Notes under the pieces: generated by a model | The model's input: the letters and a program-made list of their open reading frames with translations, nothing else | Databases searched by the model: none | What the model was told of the DNA's origin: nothing | Shown: piece by piece, positions 1-13,384 of the stretch | Layout of the letters: each line of letters opens with the position of its first letter | How positions within the stretch are numbered: the first letter of the stretch is position 1 | Made by a program: the position numbers and the translations under genes | From: Dromaius novaehollandiae | Taxonomy: Eukaryota; Chordata; Aves; Casuariiformes; Dromaiidae | DNA: 64,000 nucleotides | Reading direction: 5' to 3' | Assembly: GCF_036370855.1 (NCBI RefSeq) | Contig: NC_088099.1 | Location: 23,775,501-23,839,500 of the forward strand

Positions 1-1055
1 TGCTCTCTAGGGAACCTAAAACTCTGCTAAACACAGTGCAGAGTCCCTGAAATAGACCCATACTCAGTCCGGTCATCAGTACTGCAGGAATACCTCCCTG
101 GTACTGGCACCAGATACCTCTCCAACATTGACCTCCTCTTGCAACATGTTATTATCAGACAAAAGTTCAAAAACATCAATTGTATTTAATTTTATCTTGA
201 AGTTTTATTTCACAAGCTGTTCATGGCTTTTTGCTTCTTGTGTTTTCCAGTTCTAAACTCCAAACAAATAGATTTTTCCTTGAACTTTGTTGCTAGGGAA
301 AAGCACTGCTGTAGAAGTGGTACTTTATCCTGAATTAAGGAGTGTAGTAAAGGAGATATCTGAAATTTCAAGCCATCCTATAGGCCTGAAATAGAAATGT
401 TTGATGGTTATATTTCACAATAGTACCTTCTGCGTGTACTGTGTGGCTTAGAGAGATTCCCAGAAAAAAGTGCCAGACAAGAGTAACATTGCACTATGAC
501 ATGCTAAAAACAGAATAAGGGGAAAATCTTAACTAACTGCAAACTATGAGGAGGTGTGAGAGAGAGCTCTGGGGAATTTTGTTTTATCCAAGCCAGGAAA
601 AGAGCTTTCTTCTGTTCTTTGTTCACAAGTGATGGTTGTGCTCTTCCTATGCATTCTTGTGTAAAACCGAAGGGCTGGCAGAAGCAGGCTGAGGACGATG
701 AATGCTGCTCTTCTCCACTGACTCAGATGAGCCTCTGGACAAGTTCGTGGAGCACCTGGAGTGTGACAGCGCCTGAGTGAGGTCAGCCAGCAGACTTGTC
801 TGATGCCCATCATGTTTTGAGATAGATAGATATTTTGTCATCTCACTCAAAACAAGTCTCTGCTCTGAGCACGCCTTCAGCTGTCTCAGCTTTAATCTCT
901 GCTCCCAGATACCATCTTTCTCTTTTGCAGCCTGGAGAAGGATGGCGAACTGTGTCACTTCCAGAGAAGCTAGTGTTAACAGTGCAGGGAGCAGCTTCTT
1001 GCTGTTTGGATGTGATGGTCGGAAATAAAAGCTGTGTTTCCAGCTATTTTAAGGG

Positions 1056-1070
1056 TTTTTTTTTTTTTTT
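1056..1070. repeat. T15 mononucleotide run
   Basis: Fifteen consecutive T residues follow 'aaggg'. On the minus strand this would be an A15 tract. No polyadenylation signal or retrocopy body is visible beside it, so it is treated as a simple repeat. Confidence 0.9.
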
Positions 1071-4000
1071 CATGAATTGTGTAATATTTAACATTCTTAA
1101 AGCTTCAGTTCAGAATATCATCACAAGAAAAAGCTACATTGCCTTTTCAATTTTAATTGCATAGAAAACCTCAGAAAAGGAATTTTCAAACCAAATTTTT
1201 AAAAAGTAAAATTTTAAAAAGCCTAAAAAGTATTTTGGTGTGCATTTGATTTTGAGCACTTTAGCCTCGTAATGTCATTTATGACGTTCACAGATAAACA
1301 TAGGAACTATCAAGGGAGAGAAGTTTGGGTTCTTGTACGAAAGAAGAAAGAATAGTGAAAACTCTGTGATCCTAGCTGTAGCTTCTCATCTATTATCTCA
1401 CTGTGGAGGTGAGAACTCTCTTTTTACTGCCCTAACCAGAACTGCTTTCAACTAGAAGTATTTTTTGGAGTTATGTGGACTTGACTTTTTCCAAGTTGAA
1501 CTATAAAATACATAGTTCCAATTTTGTCTGTGAGTATGTGATTGTAACAAATGTATATCTGTTGCATATATATCAGTCATTTAGACTAGTAAAGACTAGA
1601 AAGTCTTGGGAAAGATGTATTAAGAATAGCCTCTTATTGTGCAATTTATCCACAGAACTTTTACAGAGTTACTGCTACAATAAATATATAGGTGAAGCAG
1701 GGGCACCTTCTTGCTTTTTTTATCCTTGGAGGTAAAATTTCAAAAAAGTGTGAACTACTCACTAAAAGCAATCATATATAACATCTGTTCATTGAAGTGG
1801 GAACCACTGTATTGTACTGGATAGAAAGGAAACTCCTTTCTCTATTCTCCCCTTAAAGGATAATTTGATGATTTTTTTTTCTATTCTACATTATCTAAAC
1901 ATTTCTAAATTACTTTTAAACCTGGGATGTGATATGAAGGTCTGGGAGTTCCTGTCTTTGACAGAAGCATATTTAAAAGACTTCTGGCTATATTCTGGTA
2001 TATGAAATCTCACATGTACAAATTTTGATGCTGTTCCTCTGGCAAATCATTTTTATCTTGAGCACACTGGATTTAAATAGGTGCAACGAAAAAGATATGT
2101 TTACAGCATCCTGACACCTACTCTAAGCCATGTCCTCTCCCTTTCATTAATCTTAGAATATAAACTCTGAATCCTAGCAATATTCTTAGTATATGTGTAG
2201 CTCATTGGGGCACCAGTCCAGATTGCTACATTGCAAATAACTTTTCATAAATCTTTGTAAAAACTCAAGGAATTTAATTGCATTGGAATAATGATTCTAC
2301 TATAGAGAGAATGCACAAGCGGTGAAATTGCATTGTGAGACTGGCAATTGTTTGTCGTTAATATTAATAGATTAATTAGATAGTGCATTTGAGACATGAT
2401 TGCCTAGAAAAATTTTCTTCCCAAGCTTATGCAGTGAACTCAGCAGGAAGAAACTTTGGTTGTCAATGGTTACTCTGTAGATCTTTGAACAAAATAGTTA
2501 TTAAAAATATTTTGATAAAAATGTATAAAATATTATCATCATTAGAAGTTCACATGTCATTAAGAGTCAGTTCAGCAAGTGCAATATTTTAAAATTTGTT
2601 CAAGATGTGTAATGTTAATGCTCTTGAATCAAATCTTATCATATGCTGTTCTTAATACAGAGGTTCCCTTTGGCCTTTCATGACTAATATTACCCCACTG
2701 GAGGTGTATAAGTCCTATGGAATTTTTTTAAAGATTTTTTGCTAGTGGTTAGAATAGCCACAACCTGAATACAAGCTCCTACAGTAGCAACTGATCTATG
2801 GAGAACTGCATGAATGAAAATGAACACAGAACATAGGAAAGAGGAAAAAAAAAAGACTCTGAAAGGGAACGTGTAGTGGTACGGTACTGAGTCAGTGCAT
2901 CTGGGAGTTTGAGCTGCCATTCAGACTAATTGGTGATACACTTTCAATTGCAGAACGATGTGTTTGGAAACAATTAAACGTGACTGCAAAACACAGCACC
3001 CGCAATGTCTACCAAGTACCAACAATGCCTACAAGAGCCATAGCATTTGATCTGTCAGACCTCGCAAAAGCTGCATCTCAGTCTAACCTATGGCAGAATA
3101 TGCAACCACATGTTAGAAGTAGAGATACGGCTGTACAAGATTGGACTAATAAGTTATAAAGCTAATCTTTGATTTCTGAGAATTTATTCCTTCTCCCAAT
3201 GAAGTATCACACGGGAGTAGATTATTGTCCAAAGAAGCAATGAGTTTAATTTGTAAAGAAGGAATTAGTTTAATTCGTAGCATGAGAAGCTCAGGTCAGA
3301 CAGTAGGCAAAGTATCATCCTGGTAATGGCACAGCACGGTAGCTGTGTCAGGGGATGCACAGCCTGGCAGGCCGGCGGCTCTTCATCCCTGAGCCCAGGC
3401 CGCAAAACAGCTACTAGGAACAGTGAAAGCAGAGCTGATGCTGCTGTGGGGAAGAAGGCAGGTTCTAGATATCTCAAGAGTGTTACTTGCCCTATTTTTC
3501 CATAACTGCAAAATATTTTCATATCTCTGTTCTTTGTTCTACATTTTGTTTCCATTTTGTATGTACTCCTCAACCAGATACTTCACTTAAGCTTAAGCAG
3601 TGTCCTGTGGGAATCCTTACAGTTATTCAGTCCAGTCAACAGAAACTGGATTATAGAACTGGGATGCAGCCTTTAATATTGCAAAATGAAGCAAAAAGTA
3701 CAAAAGCAGACCAGCACACTGACATGATTTTCTTTGCAGAATGAAGCCTCTAGCCCTCAGGAAACTGTTCTCTTCCATTTCAGAATCTGTCAGAGCTCTC
3801 ATACCTTATAGATAATTAATAATACACTGTTACATACAGTGAGAAAAACTGGCAGGAGTTGATGTAATCTGATAGGATGCAATCTTGTCTTAGAAATATT
3901 CCTAAAAGGCACAATATGAAGGCATCACACTTGAATAGAAAAACAGCCAGAAATACTCTCTCCAGCAATACAGCAGCTGATGATCTGCCTGCCCCAGCTG

Positions 4001-7000
4001 TTAAGCCGCTGTTTTACTAACAAAGTATCTGTTAACCTCACTCTCCAGTCAAGATTTTATTAATAATGGAAGAAGCTTAAGGTAATGGAGAAATATCTAT
4101 GCAGATGTTTCAAACAGTGGTGAAAAGATTACTGAATTCTGGCTCTGTTCATTAAGTCACTAGTTTTAATTTACGTAAGGGCAGCAGGAGAACAGATGAG
4201 CAGGAATAAAGTCACAAGACAAGCAAAACTACTTGTGTTTTATATTGCTGTCATGACTTTAGAAACTACTTGCATGGGTCTATGCAAATGGAGATAAAGT
4301 GTAGACCTCAATTTCAAATATATGCAAGCGATTAAAGTTAAGCAATAGGTTGTCTAGTAAAAATGTTCAGGCCAGACCTACAAAATATTTAGTTTATTTG
4401 AAGTCAGTGCATCTAGATTTGTTATAGATCTTTATACACCTCTATCTAAGGTTTGTGGGCTGGAATGGTTAAGGAAAGTGGGAAATACTAACTTAGCTGC
4501 AGATTACCTCTGTGTCCTTGGTCTTATAACCAATCCTGTGTCCTGTCTCCACATCAAGAAAACAGGATTTTTTTAAAAACCTACCGATGTGCTGTGAGGA
4601 TAAAATGAGACTGTAGGCTTTTGAGCGCCTCAGTAAGTCTGGGCAGTTGATAGATGTTCTGGCTGAAAAAATCAAGACATCCTCCTTCCCTTTTGTACCA
4701 GGCTGAACCAAGAAACACTAAAGAACAATGAACTGACCCAGCCTGAGATAACCAATTACTAGTGCCTAGGGTGCTAAGCAAGGCAGTGGGAAACACAGGC
4801 TGAAATCCCCCATGTCCTTTAGGTAGAGCAGGGGAGTGAACATTGGATTTTATGCCTTTGATCACCAGCCCTGCACTGTACCGATTCTGGGGAGAAAAGC
4901 TTCCTTTCTAATTAGAAATTCTATCTAAAACTTGGAAAATTTCCCTCAATAAAACTATATGCATTCCCTCTAAATGTTAGTTTTGACAAATAAGGGTTTT
5001 CAGACCAAAATCGATGGCTGAAATATCCCAGTCAGCTCTACTGCTCTGACCACATGGGATGGAGTGGCTCCCCATAGAGGCGTGCCGAGTGCCTACATAA
5101 GCACTCCCACCAGCCAGCAGCAATGGCTTCACAAGAGTTTTGGGACTTCTTTGCTTTTTCACTTGTGTTGCGCCTTGGAAGTAATGCAAAAAACCTGAAG
5201 CGCAAAGAAGTAATGTAGCAAAACAACAAGAGGAATCTCGGGATCAGAGTGACCATCTGACATGTGCCTTCTCCAGATGCGAAGAGGGAGGTAGTCCTAC
5301 TGCCAAGGCTCAGATGTGACCTGTGCATGGCCCCTTCCTTTTCCCATATCAAAACATTGACCTTCACGGATGCCAGGGCCCCACACGGTGCCAAGCAGCC
5401 CTCGACACCTGCAGGTGGGCAGAAGCGGAGGGCTTTTGTCACACAACGGGTCAGTGGGTATCCCGACACCACTCTTCCCTAGCCTTTCCAATCTTCTGGT
5501 GTAGGTGCTCCTTTCTGAATTATTTCTAAATATGAGCTACCAAGTAGCTGGTTTATTTTTATGTGCTCCACTGGCTTTTTTCCTGAAAACAAAGACGACA
5601 TTAACCTGTGTCTATTTCCAAGAGATGCTGAGCGATGAGTACCTAATACCCCTCTAATGTCACACTCGAGTGAGAGTCTATCGCCATTTAAGTTATACTA
5701 ATAGGATCTTGAGAACGAAATTGCCACTTTTTGATCATACAGTGCTCCTCTCTGTGCATATCCAAAGCTAGGCTATCTCGGCTGTGATGAGCCTTCAGCT
5801 CTCTTGGGTACTACTGTGATGAGTACGTAGCATAAATGTCTGGATTGATAAAATGAAAAGTTAACAAACTGCTAAGGTAAGATCAGTCCTGAAATCACAG
5901 CACGGTAGCCATGGCAATGGGCAATTCAGCTTCTAATATACACTATCAGGAAAACGGTATTTTTTCTTGATCTTGTCATCCACCGACTTTTGTCTCAGAC
6001 TAAGGTTGTCACTTTCCTTTGCGATGAGGCCACTCTTTTCTTCTGTTTGTACAATGTTGAGGACAGGGAAGTCTAAATTATAATGGGTCTTCTTAGTTAC
6101 GCAAGATTGCTACTGCAAGATTGATGACAATTATATAGTCAGGCTTTCCAAGAAGGCGGATTATACTTGTTATCAGGCTGCATGAAGAGAATAATGAAAT
6201 AGTGCCAGTTGTTCCCACACTGTATAAAATGTCTAAAATTGCCCTCCTCATGGCCATTATTTTCTTATTTAACATACATGCAATTTTACACGTGTAATAA
6301 CATTCAAAATTGTCCCCAAAGCAATGAGATCCTCCTTTAATTTCACTTCTGATCATAGTACTAGAAAAAGTGCTTCTCAATCATTTGAGTACGCAATTAA
6401 GAAAATGACATGTAACTTTAAATTGGCAATACATAGGGTAAAACATGTCTTCACCTTGAAGGGACTGAGGTAAGCCTCCTAAAAGCAACATCTTTCAAGA
6501 TTGCCCAGGATTTTCCATGTTTTCGTTTCTCTCCTTCCTCTTGCTAATATAACTGCAAACCTAGCTGCATGGGAAGCATAAGCCTTTTCAAATATCTGGT
6601 GTACTCTTTCTGCGCAACAGAGAAAGAGAATATGGAGAAAGCCAAATTATGATGCTAGTCCTTTCCTTTCCAGACACCCAAGTTCAGGCTTTGTCTGGCT
6701 CAGCAGTTAAAGCTTTTAGGAAAGCAGGGGTGGAGCACAGGGTTAGGGTTCACATTTAGACGTCTGTTGCTCTACGCTCTTCCTTCCAGTAATATGCTCT
6801 CACGAGCACCAAATTTACACAAAAATAAAAAAAATCCTGAAATCTCTGCCAACCAATAATCATGAATGTCAGTATTTTGATACATGAAGCAGCTGGTATC
6901 TCTTACTAATATTTCATTAGTAATATGACTACTAGTTATAAATATTTCTGTGCACTTTGGGAATTTACAGTTGGAAGCTTGACTGGAGACAATTTGTTAA

Positions 7001-9331
7001 GTGCTAGTGTGTTCTGACATATCCTGAATACCTCTTGAAGCAGCAGGTAGACACGATGCTATGGAGATACTACATGTGCCTGGGTTCATATCACAAGCAA
7101 GATCCTAGCAGTGACTGTAACTAAGATTCACTATTGCTTCCCATCTTTAGCCCCTGTTTTTGATTGCTTGTATTTTTGCAAAGCTGTAAGTGTTCTGCCT
7201 ATGACTTTCTATTTGCAAGCTGAATGTGGTTTCGAAAAATTCAGCCACAAACTGTTTCCAGAAAAGCAGCCATGAAACTGATCCCGCATGTTTAGAAGTT
7301 TTAATGCCCCAAGCAAGAGCTCAGGGGCCAGAAAGCTCCATTAAAATGTGTCAGGTTTTTACCCAAATCCCTGTTTTGAAAATTCAGTTGTCATGGGCTC
7401 AGCAGAGGCTTATTAAAATTTAGTTTCTAAATTACCTGACAGTTTCAATCACAACGTACACACTCTAGCATATGTGAGTAAAATGGGAGCCAGCAGACAG
7501 ATGAGAAACGAGACTAAGAGAAGAGGTGAAAGAAAGAAATTGAGGCTGAGTGGGAAAGAGTGCAATTTAGTGGTGAGGTGTGGACTTGCCTGGGAAAAGG
7601 TTCAGAGTCAGCAGGGGGTGTTCAGCAGAGGCTGAACTCCAGTGAGGACACCAGCCCGGGATAAAAACCCCAAACCTGGAGACGGGGACTGATCTAGGTG
7701 AGGAGACTGAGATGGTCACATCTCCTGGGGCAGCTTCACCTTCAGCGTTGCCATCCCCCATGCCATCAGTTAAATACACAATATAATACTCTCTGATCCC
7801 TGGTCAACACAGAAGAGTAATGGTCTTTCTTACAGTACTTACATAGACTTTTTTGTTTGGATTTTCATTTTCCTTTTACCAAGACAGTTATGTAGCTATT
7901 TCACTGTATCTTAAAAATAGAACTGAAAGAAGAAATCACTTCTGCCGTTATCTCTCTCTTCACAGCGATCAGCATTTTTGATGGAGAAGTGCTACTCCCT
8001 GTCTCCTGTTCCCCCTTCTGCAGGTTTGCAGTCTGACCATGCAAAGGAGCATGCCACTTGTTATATCTTGGAAACTAATGCAGAGGTGTTAGAAACACTG
8101 TCATAATTGTCTGAAGAAAACTGCTAGCATTTCCAGAAGGAGAGGGGAACAGCAGGAGTTTTTTTAATGCAAGTTTAATTATAATAGCCAAGGAGCTCAG
8201 CACAGGCGGAGCATAAGTTGCAGCTCCCTGTTTATGATACACCTGCCAGGAATAATTTCAGATTCCTTAAGATATGCATCTAATAACTGGTGTCACTCCC
8301 TAAAGGCACAAGCCTTCTGCTCTATATCCTTTTCTACTTGAACTTGTTCACTTTTTATTGGACTATGAAAACACATAGCAACAAATCCTTTAAAATTAAT
8401 AACTTATACAATGAAGTAAGATTAATGAAATGCTTTCTAAAACAGCTTAATCAGTGACAAGGCTAAATGCTGCAGTTCACAAGTTCTGAACCTGGAAATT
8501 CACAAAATAAATCATTTCTGTTTACTCATGCTGGGTTTATGTAACTCACACAGTAACTATAACCTTCAACAGATATGCAAAGATTCAATGAAAGTAGAAC
8601 AAAAGAGCTAACAGATGGCACTGCGTGTAATACTTTAACGGTGTTCACTAATTTGGGGGTATTGCACTAAATTATGTAATTTTTCAGGGCTATTTGAGAA
8701 TGCATCAACAACACTCAATTCAGTGTGTGATACAGTACTTTTTCATGCCCATGAGTAGCACATCTAAAATTTTCCACGCCAGTTTTAGCACAGCTATAAT
8801 AGCCTGAATGGAGTCTCCAATGTTTTTATATCTGGAAGCTCTTTTTTTGCTCTCGGCTTTTTCACTGACTATCAGGAGTACTCCAGGAACACCTCCCAGG
8901 CATGTTATTGTCGAACGTCTGGTGGGTGTGCGATAGTCCTCAGCTGTGACTGTTATTACTGTAGGAGTGCTGGGCAGCAGTTTTGGACTGTATTACTGAC
9001 TGTGTGCCAGCCTTCAGATCTGGTGCTAAACTTAGGTGCCTGCTATCAGTGGTACTATTCCCCTGAGTATTATTTGCAGGATGAGGTATTACCCACTCAG
9101 CACTACACAAATCACGCTGTTGCTGCAATGCTGCCTCTAACACTCTGGAACTGTGCTCTGAAATCCCACGGTGCTTTTGATTTTGATTTTAATCCTGTTC
9201 TAAATCATGATGACCATCTATTACCAAGATACTGGTGGTGCAAGTCACAGCTTAGAAGACAACCAGAAGGAAAATCAGGCAAAACTCTGCAAAACAAATG
9301 GTAATTTTATAGCACTTTCACTGTAATTGTG

Positions 9332-9343
9332 AAAAAAAAAAAA
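9332..9343. repeat. A12 mononucleotide run
   Basis: Twelve consecutive A residues lie just downstream of a 100-codon plus-strand open frame (9002-9304). A processed retrocopy tail was considered, but the open frame matches nothing I know and no AATAAA precedes the run, so simple repeat is the safer call. Confidence 0.85.
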
Positions 9344-9584
9344 GTTGGAGCGAGTTCTCACTCACTTCTGTTCAAACATAAAGCGTTCTCTTCAAATACA
9401 GAAATTTAATTTCAGCTGTGGACAAGAAGTATCTTTCTTCTGAGGTCACTGATGGAGCTGTATTGTTTCCTGAGCAGTAATAGAAATACTCTACATTTTA
9501 ATTTTGTTGCTATTACTTAGATATTGCAATAGTATACATAGTAAAGCTATATCTAAGTGAGAGACTCCAGGGGTAATTTATTTA

Positions 9585-9730
9585 AACACAAGTGATTATT
9601 AAATACCTAAATTCATATTTAGACACCTAAATAAGATATCGAATTTCCAGTAGTGCAGAGGCGAAATTGCTTCTGAGCCTTCTTGTAAATCAGACCAGTA
9701 CTTTTATTTAGGTACTTAGTTATTAAAAAG
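9585..9730. repeat. Ancient palindromic amniote repeat (TTTAGGCACCTAAATA hairpin family)
   Basis: The left half reads 'tttagacacctaaataaga' (near 9618) followed by 'aatttccagtagtgcagagg'. The right half returns as the reverse complement, 'acttttatttaggtactta' near 9700-9720. This inverted arrangement around a 'TGATTTTCAGAGGTGCTGAGC'-like interior is typical of a short, old hairpin repeat scattered through bird, crocodilian and turtle genomes. I infer a non-autonomous DNA-transposon-like origin, but I do not know the formal family name. The copy is diverged and the arms are imperfect. It does not encode a protein. Confidence 0.55.
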
Positions 9731-12700
9731 ACTTCAGTTATGTTCGGTTGGAAATGTTGACCCCTGATTTTTCTCTTGAAGTTACAGTGACGTGCAACAT
9801 GAAATGGGGATACTCAGAGGATGGAAGAGAAAAGTGTGTACTTTTGTCGTGCTGGTGCTACTGCCACTGCTGTTTACTAGGGACTGACACTGCTGCTAGA
9901 CCACAGACTTACACCGTTAGCTGCTGCCCAGGGAAAGAGTCCACTAGCAGCGGCGGGGCGTCCTCGTGCAAAGTGACCGCACGATTCAACTCCAAGTGTC
10001 CATGTGGGAGGGGAAGAAGAGCCCTAAGAAAAACCGCAACCATTTTGCACAAGTCAGCTGTCCTAGGGTTGCAAACCTGAAGAGCACTTTGCTCTCCTCC
10101 TAAACTGAACGGTATTCACGAATACTAAATATGAATACTATTTAAAAACAATAACTTGGCAATTTCTTAACTTATTGACGCAAACAGCCAATTGGCAAAA
10201 GAAACATGCTTGTATGGTAAGTGTTGCAGCAATCTCTACATTGTTCTCTGATCTACTTTAGTAATCAAAATCTGAACTTCCACTATTTAAGTACAGATTA
10301 CACTTCAACAGTGCCAATGCTAAGCTTTTGCTCATCTTCCTTGTTAGTGCAAGAAGACATGAGCCTCGTTATCCTCTCACCTGCCCCTTGGGAGCCTTGC
10401 ACAGACAAGGAACTTGGACTAGTGCCCCATTTCTCTCCCCTCGTGGCCCTTTTTTGCAAGGTTTATAGGATGGGGAAAAGAAAATTGGGGGAGGTGTGAG
10501 AAGCAGAAGTGAGAGGTGAAGGGAAAGTGATTAAAGAGGGTGGGGGAGCAGAAAAGGCAGCGGGAACATGAGGATGGTCCTTCCTGGTGGCGTAGGAGGA
10601 GGGTGAAACACTTCGGTGGAGCATGAAGAGATGGAGGAAAAAAAGAAAAGGAGTAATCTGAAATCCTGCCTGTATCTCCCTCGTGTGGTGAACAACAGCG
10701 AATCTTAATGAGAGGTTTGAGTTACTACAGGAGCAGGAGCTTAAGGCTCAACAGTGAAAAACTGCCATTTTGCACATGTAAGTTAATCACAACAGATGAC
10801 ATTGCTGCACTGTGTTCAAAGATAGAACAGTCAGGAAAATGTCAGAGGCAGGCGAGGGAAAGGAGCCGCAGGAAACACCGAAAACTGTTCGGGTTTGTCT
10901 GCACTTGTGGTACTTTACTCATTTGGGAAGTGGTAATGAGAAGACATTTACTTAAAGGCTGATATTTAAAATAACAACCACCAGTTTTACAAGCATCAAC
11001 TTGCACCAGTTAATAACTGTGCCAGGAAAATGGAAAGTATTTTTAACAGCCAGCTTCTCAATCTGAAAGCCTTGACATGTGAACAAGCTACTCCTAGAAT
11101 AACAAGCTACCAGAAGGCAATGGCTAAATTCAAAATTGCATCAGTTTAGCTTTAGATCAGGTAAAAATACATTTAATTAGATCAAGCAAAAACTCTATTT
11201 CTTCCAATTCATCCAAAGATTATATAGATCTAATCTGTTTTTTTTTAAAAAAAAACCCTGGTTTTTAACCTGGTTTAAATATGATTGGGAATAACAGCAC
11301 CATGTTTGTGCACCTTCACAAAGCACATTGAATACGGGTGAAGTATCAGAGTTTCCTGGCAACAACAGCCGAGCAGGGAGAGCCCCTGCGATGGCTAACG
11401 GCAAGCACATGGCTGCTCAGCACCCCGGGGGCCGAGGGACGCCTTCCCGCACCTTCCCTCTTCCCAAAACACCGCATGGTGGGGCAGATCGTGCTTCTTG
11501 CCAGGGGCAGAAGCACTCACGTGGCCTTTTCAAATATCGGTGACCAAAGGTAAGCACTGATAAAGGAGAATATTTTTCCTCATTAAGCAAGGTAGCCGTG
11601 TGTATATTTATTTGGGCTGGGAAGATGGCCATCAGAACCCCGAAAACCAAGTGAGGTAGTAGAGGTACGGAGAGCTGCACATACCCGGTGCCTCCTTTCA
11701 TATGCTGATGGCTTTAAGCTGGTAGCCGTATTCAAAAGACACAGACGTTCTGCATAGTTAAAAAGCAATAACTGAGAGATGTAGAAAATTGACTGACTTT
11801 TTTCATTTTGTTGACTTTTTCACACATAGCATTTTCAGCGACTGTTTAAGTCTGCAAGAAAAACCAAACTCTGCTTATTAAAAATATGTGTATTTCTGAA
11901 GGGATACACATATCCAATATAACCTTCATTATGATGCTTCTAATTAACCAATCTGCTTCACAGTAAAGTATCTAGCTGTCACCAAAATCAACACTTTTCT
12001 GTTATTAATAGATTAAGGAAAGAATGTTAATTTCTTCAAGCTCCATTTCATTTGGTCTCATTACTTCACAAGCCAGATGGTAACAGGGCTAGACCTGTCA
12101 GCAGATACTGGGAGGAAGAATACATTCAGGAAGTGCCAAGCTGAAACATGAACAGCATCTGAAAAACTGAATTCTGAGGTGGCTGTTTACAATTCCCAGG
12201 CAGGCACATAGGATTATTCTGCAGAGAGCAGAAGAAATCATGAATTGATCTAATTTTATTTGATTTTTCTCACCTCTCCCCCTACTGTTCCAGACATCAT
12301 CTCCAAAATAACAGTGGCATATGCCTCCAGCTGTGAAGGAGGTAGCTCTCCATTCGTTTTAGGTGGCCAGCTAATTGCCTTTTTCCTTGTGCTGATATAT
12401 TTTCCATCTCTTCTGAATTGGCTGAGGTGATGCCAGCTTGGAAGAGACAGTGCCATCTACATCCAATTTTCTAGAGTCTGTCTTCTTGCAGTATAAATCT
12501 CAGGAAAGAGAAAAGCATTTTGTCATTCTGATCAGGTGAAATGTGTGGCTGAGGCTCAGGATCACATGACAGTAAAACTCTGAAGCAGAAGCTCACCTCC
12601 TCACTCTGCTCAGATTTACAGCCCAGGACAAAAGGGCTCTCAAGCTGAAATTTAAGAGGGGATTTTTTTCCTCTTCTAAGATATACATTCAAGAATTAGA

Positions 12701-12989
12701 GCTATTGAAAAAGAATTTCCATTAAAACTTGTGAAAAAAAGAAACCTTTTTTTACAAAACCTCTCTCAGAGTTTTGCTCTTCATTAAAAAAAAAGAAATT
12801 TTAAATTTGAGCTGAAACTAGAATTTCAGAAAGATGTGTTCTTGTCTTCCCTTTTTTTCTTCTGGAAAGTGTATAAGGATGGAAGTTCATAGGAACACAG
12901 GTCTGCATCAGGTTATCTTTCCATACTGAGGCAGAACTATAGATAGCAAGGCCATTGCTGAAATCGGTTCTTTACATTTTCCATTGTGG
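9731..12989. other. Non-coding stretch with a purine-rich tract, no gene seen
   Basis: This stretch contains a cysteine-rich 110-codon plus-strand open frame (9748-10080) of unknown meaning, the purine tract at about 10460-10660, and a GC-richer patch at about 11340-11540 open in two overlapping plus-strand frames. No domain, splice pair or promoter is convincing. The A/T-rich segment at about 12715-12840 resembles the old AAAATTTTCA-type repeat called at 13385, but too weakly for a separate entry. Confidence 0.5.
10460..10660 (+). repeat. Purine-rich (G/A) low-complexity tract
   Basis: The plus strand is strongly biased to G and A over about 200 bases, with runs such as 'ttgggggaggtgtgag', 'gagggtgggggagc' and 'ggaggaaaaaaagaaaagga'. 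Such homopurine tracts can form triplex or G-rich structures. The G runs are too unevenly spaced for me to call a canonical G-quadruplex. No transposon identity is visible. Confidence 0.6.
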
Positions 12990-13345
12990 AGAATTCTGCT
13001 GTCTCTCTGAGTAGCCCGTAACAGTAATTCACTGTCCTTATAATTAGCAAGGTTTTCCTAATGTCAAACCTAAAACTTCTTTGCTACAAATTAAGCTAAT
13101 CTCATCTTATCCTTCCCCCGTGCTAAGCAATTGATTACTCTCCCCCTTAGCTTCCTTTTTATATATTCTAAGACCATTAATGCCTCTCTTCCCTAAATGT
13201 TGTCTTCTGTGTACTGAAAAAACATCTCATATTCAACAAGTTTACATCCTCTAAGTTTCTTTCCATTCTTGTTCTTCTGTCCTGGATTTTTCATCAATCT
13301 CTTTTCTGGGCTCTTCCCAGCTTACCAGTGCATCCCTGATATATT
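12990..13345 (-). mobile_element. CR1 LINE fragment, 3'-terminal region, old
   Basis: Read on the plus strand, this segment follows the reverse complement of a CR1 3' end. The phrases 'ccttataattagcaaggtt', 'ttcctaatgtcaaacctaaa' and 'tttgctacaaattaagctaa' match the order and spacing of the consensus block that runs 'TTATAGTTAGAAAGTTTTTCCTAATATCTAACCTAAA..TTGCTGCAGATTAAGCCCATT'. The element is therefore inserted in minus orientation. It is heavily diverged, its outer 3' end is lost, and no open reading frame survives. The 5' part fades out near 13345. The family is known; the subfamily is not determined. Confidence 0.6.
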
Positions 13346-13384
13346 TTTTCAATTTGTTCACAGTCGCAAGTCTAAAACTAATTT

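Larger units (their letters stand above)
1..9584. other. Non-coding AT-rich stretch, no gene seen
   Basis: No open frame here shows a recognisable domain, and the longer ones lack convincing splice sites or a promoter. The stretch holds a T15 run at 1056-1070, an A12 run at 9332-9343, a TAAT-rich segment near 2340-2380, and a GC-richer patch at about 5040-5510 with a 144-codon minus-strand open frame (5038-5472) that I do not recognise. A 20-bp motif near position 79 recurs with two mismatches near 8878. I see no well-preserved transposon. It could be intron or intergenic DNA. Confidence 0.6.

Noticed and set aside
5038..5472. 144-codon minus-strand open frame
   Set aside because: It lies in a GC-richer patch where stops are rarer, other frames in the same patch are also open, and the peptide matches no family I know.
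6739..6750. agggttagggtt, nearly two telomeric hexamers
   Set aside because: Two units are too few to call an interstitial telomeric array, and there is no degenerate continuation on either side.
9002..9343. Open frame followed by an A12 run, suggestive of a processed pseudogene
   Set aside because: No parent gene is recognised, no polyadenylation signal precedes the run, and no flanking direct repeats were found.
9748..10080. Cysteine-rich 110-codon plus-strand open frame
   Set aside because: The cysteines are clustered (CWCYCHCC) without a spacing pattern I recognise, and no splice or signal-peptide context supports a gene.
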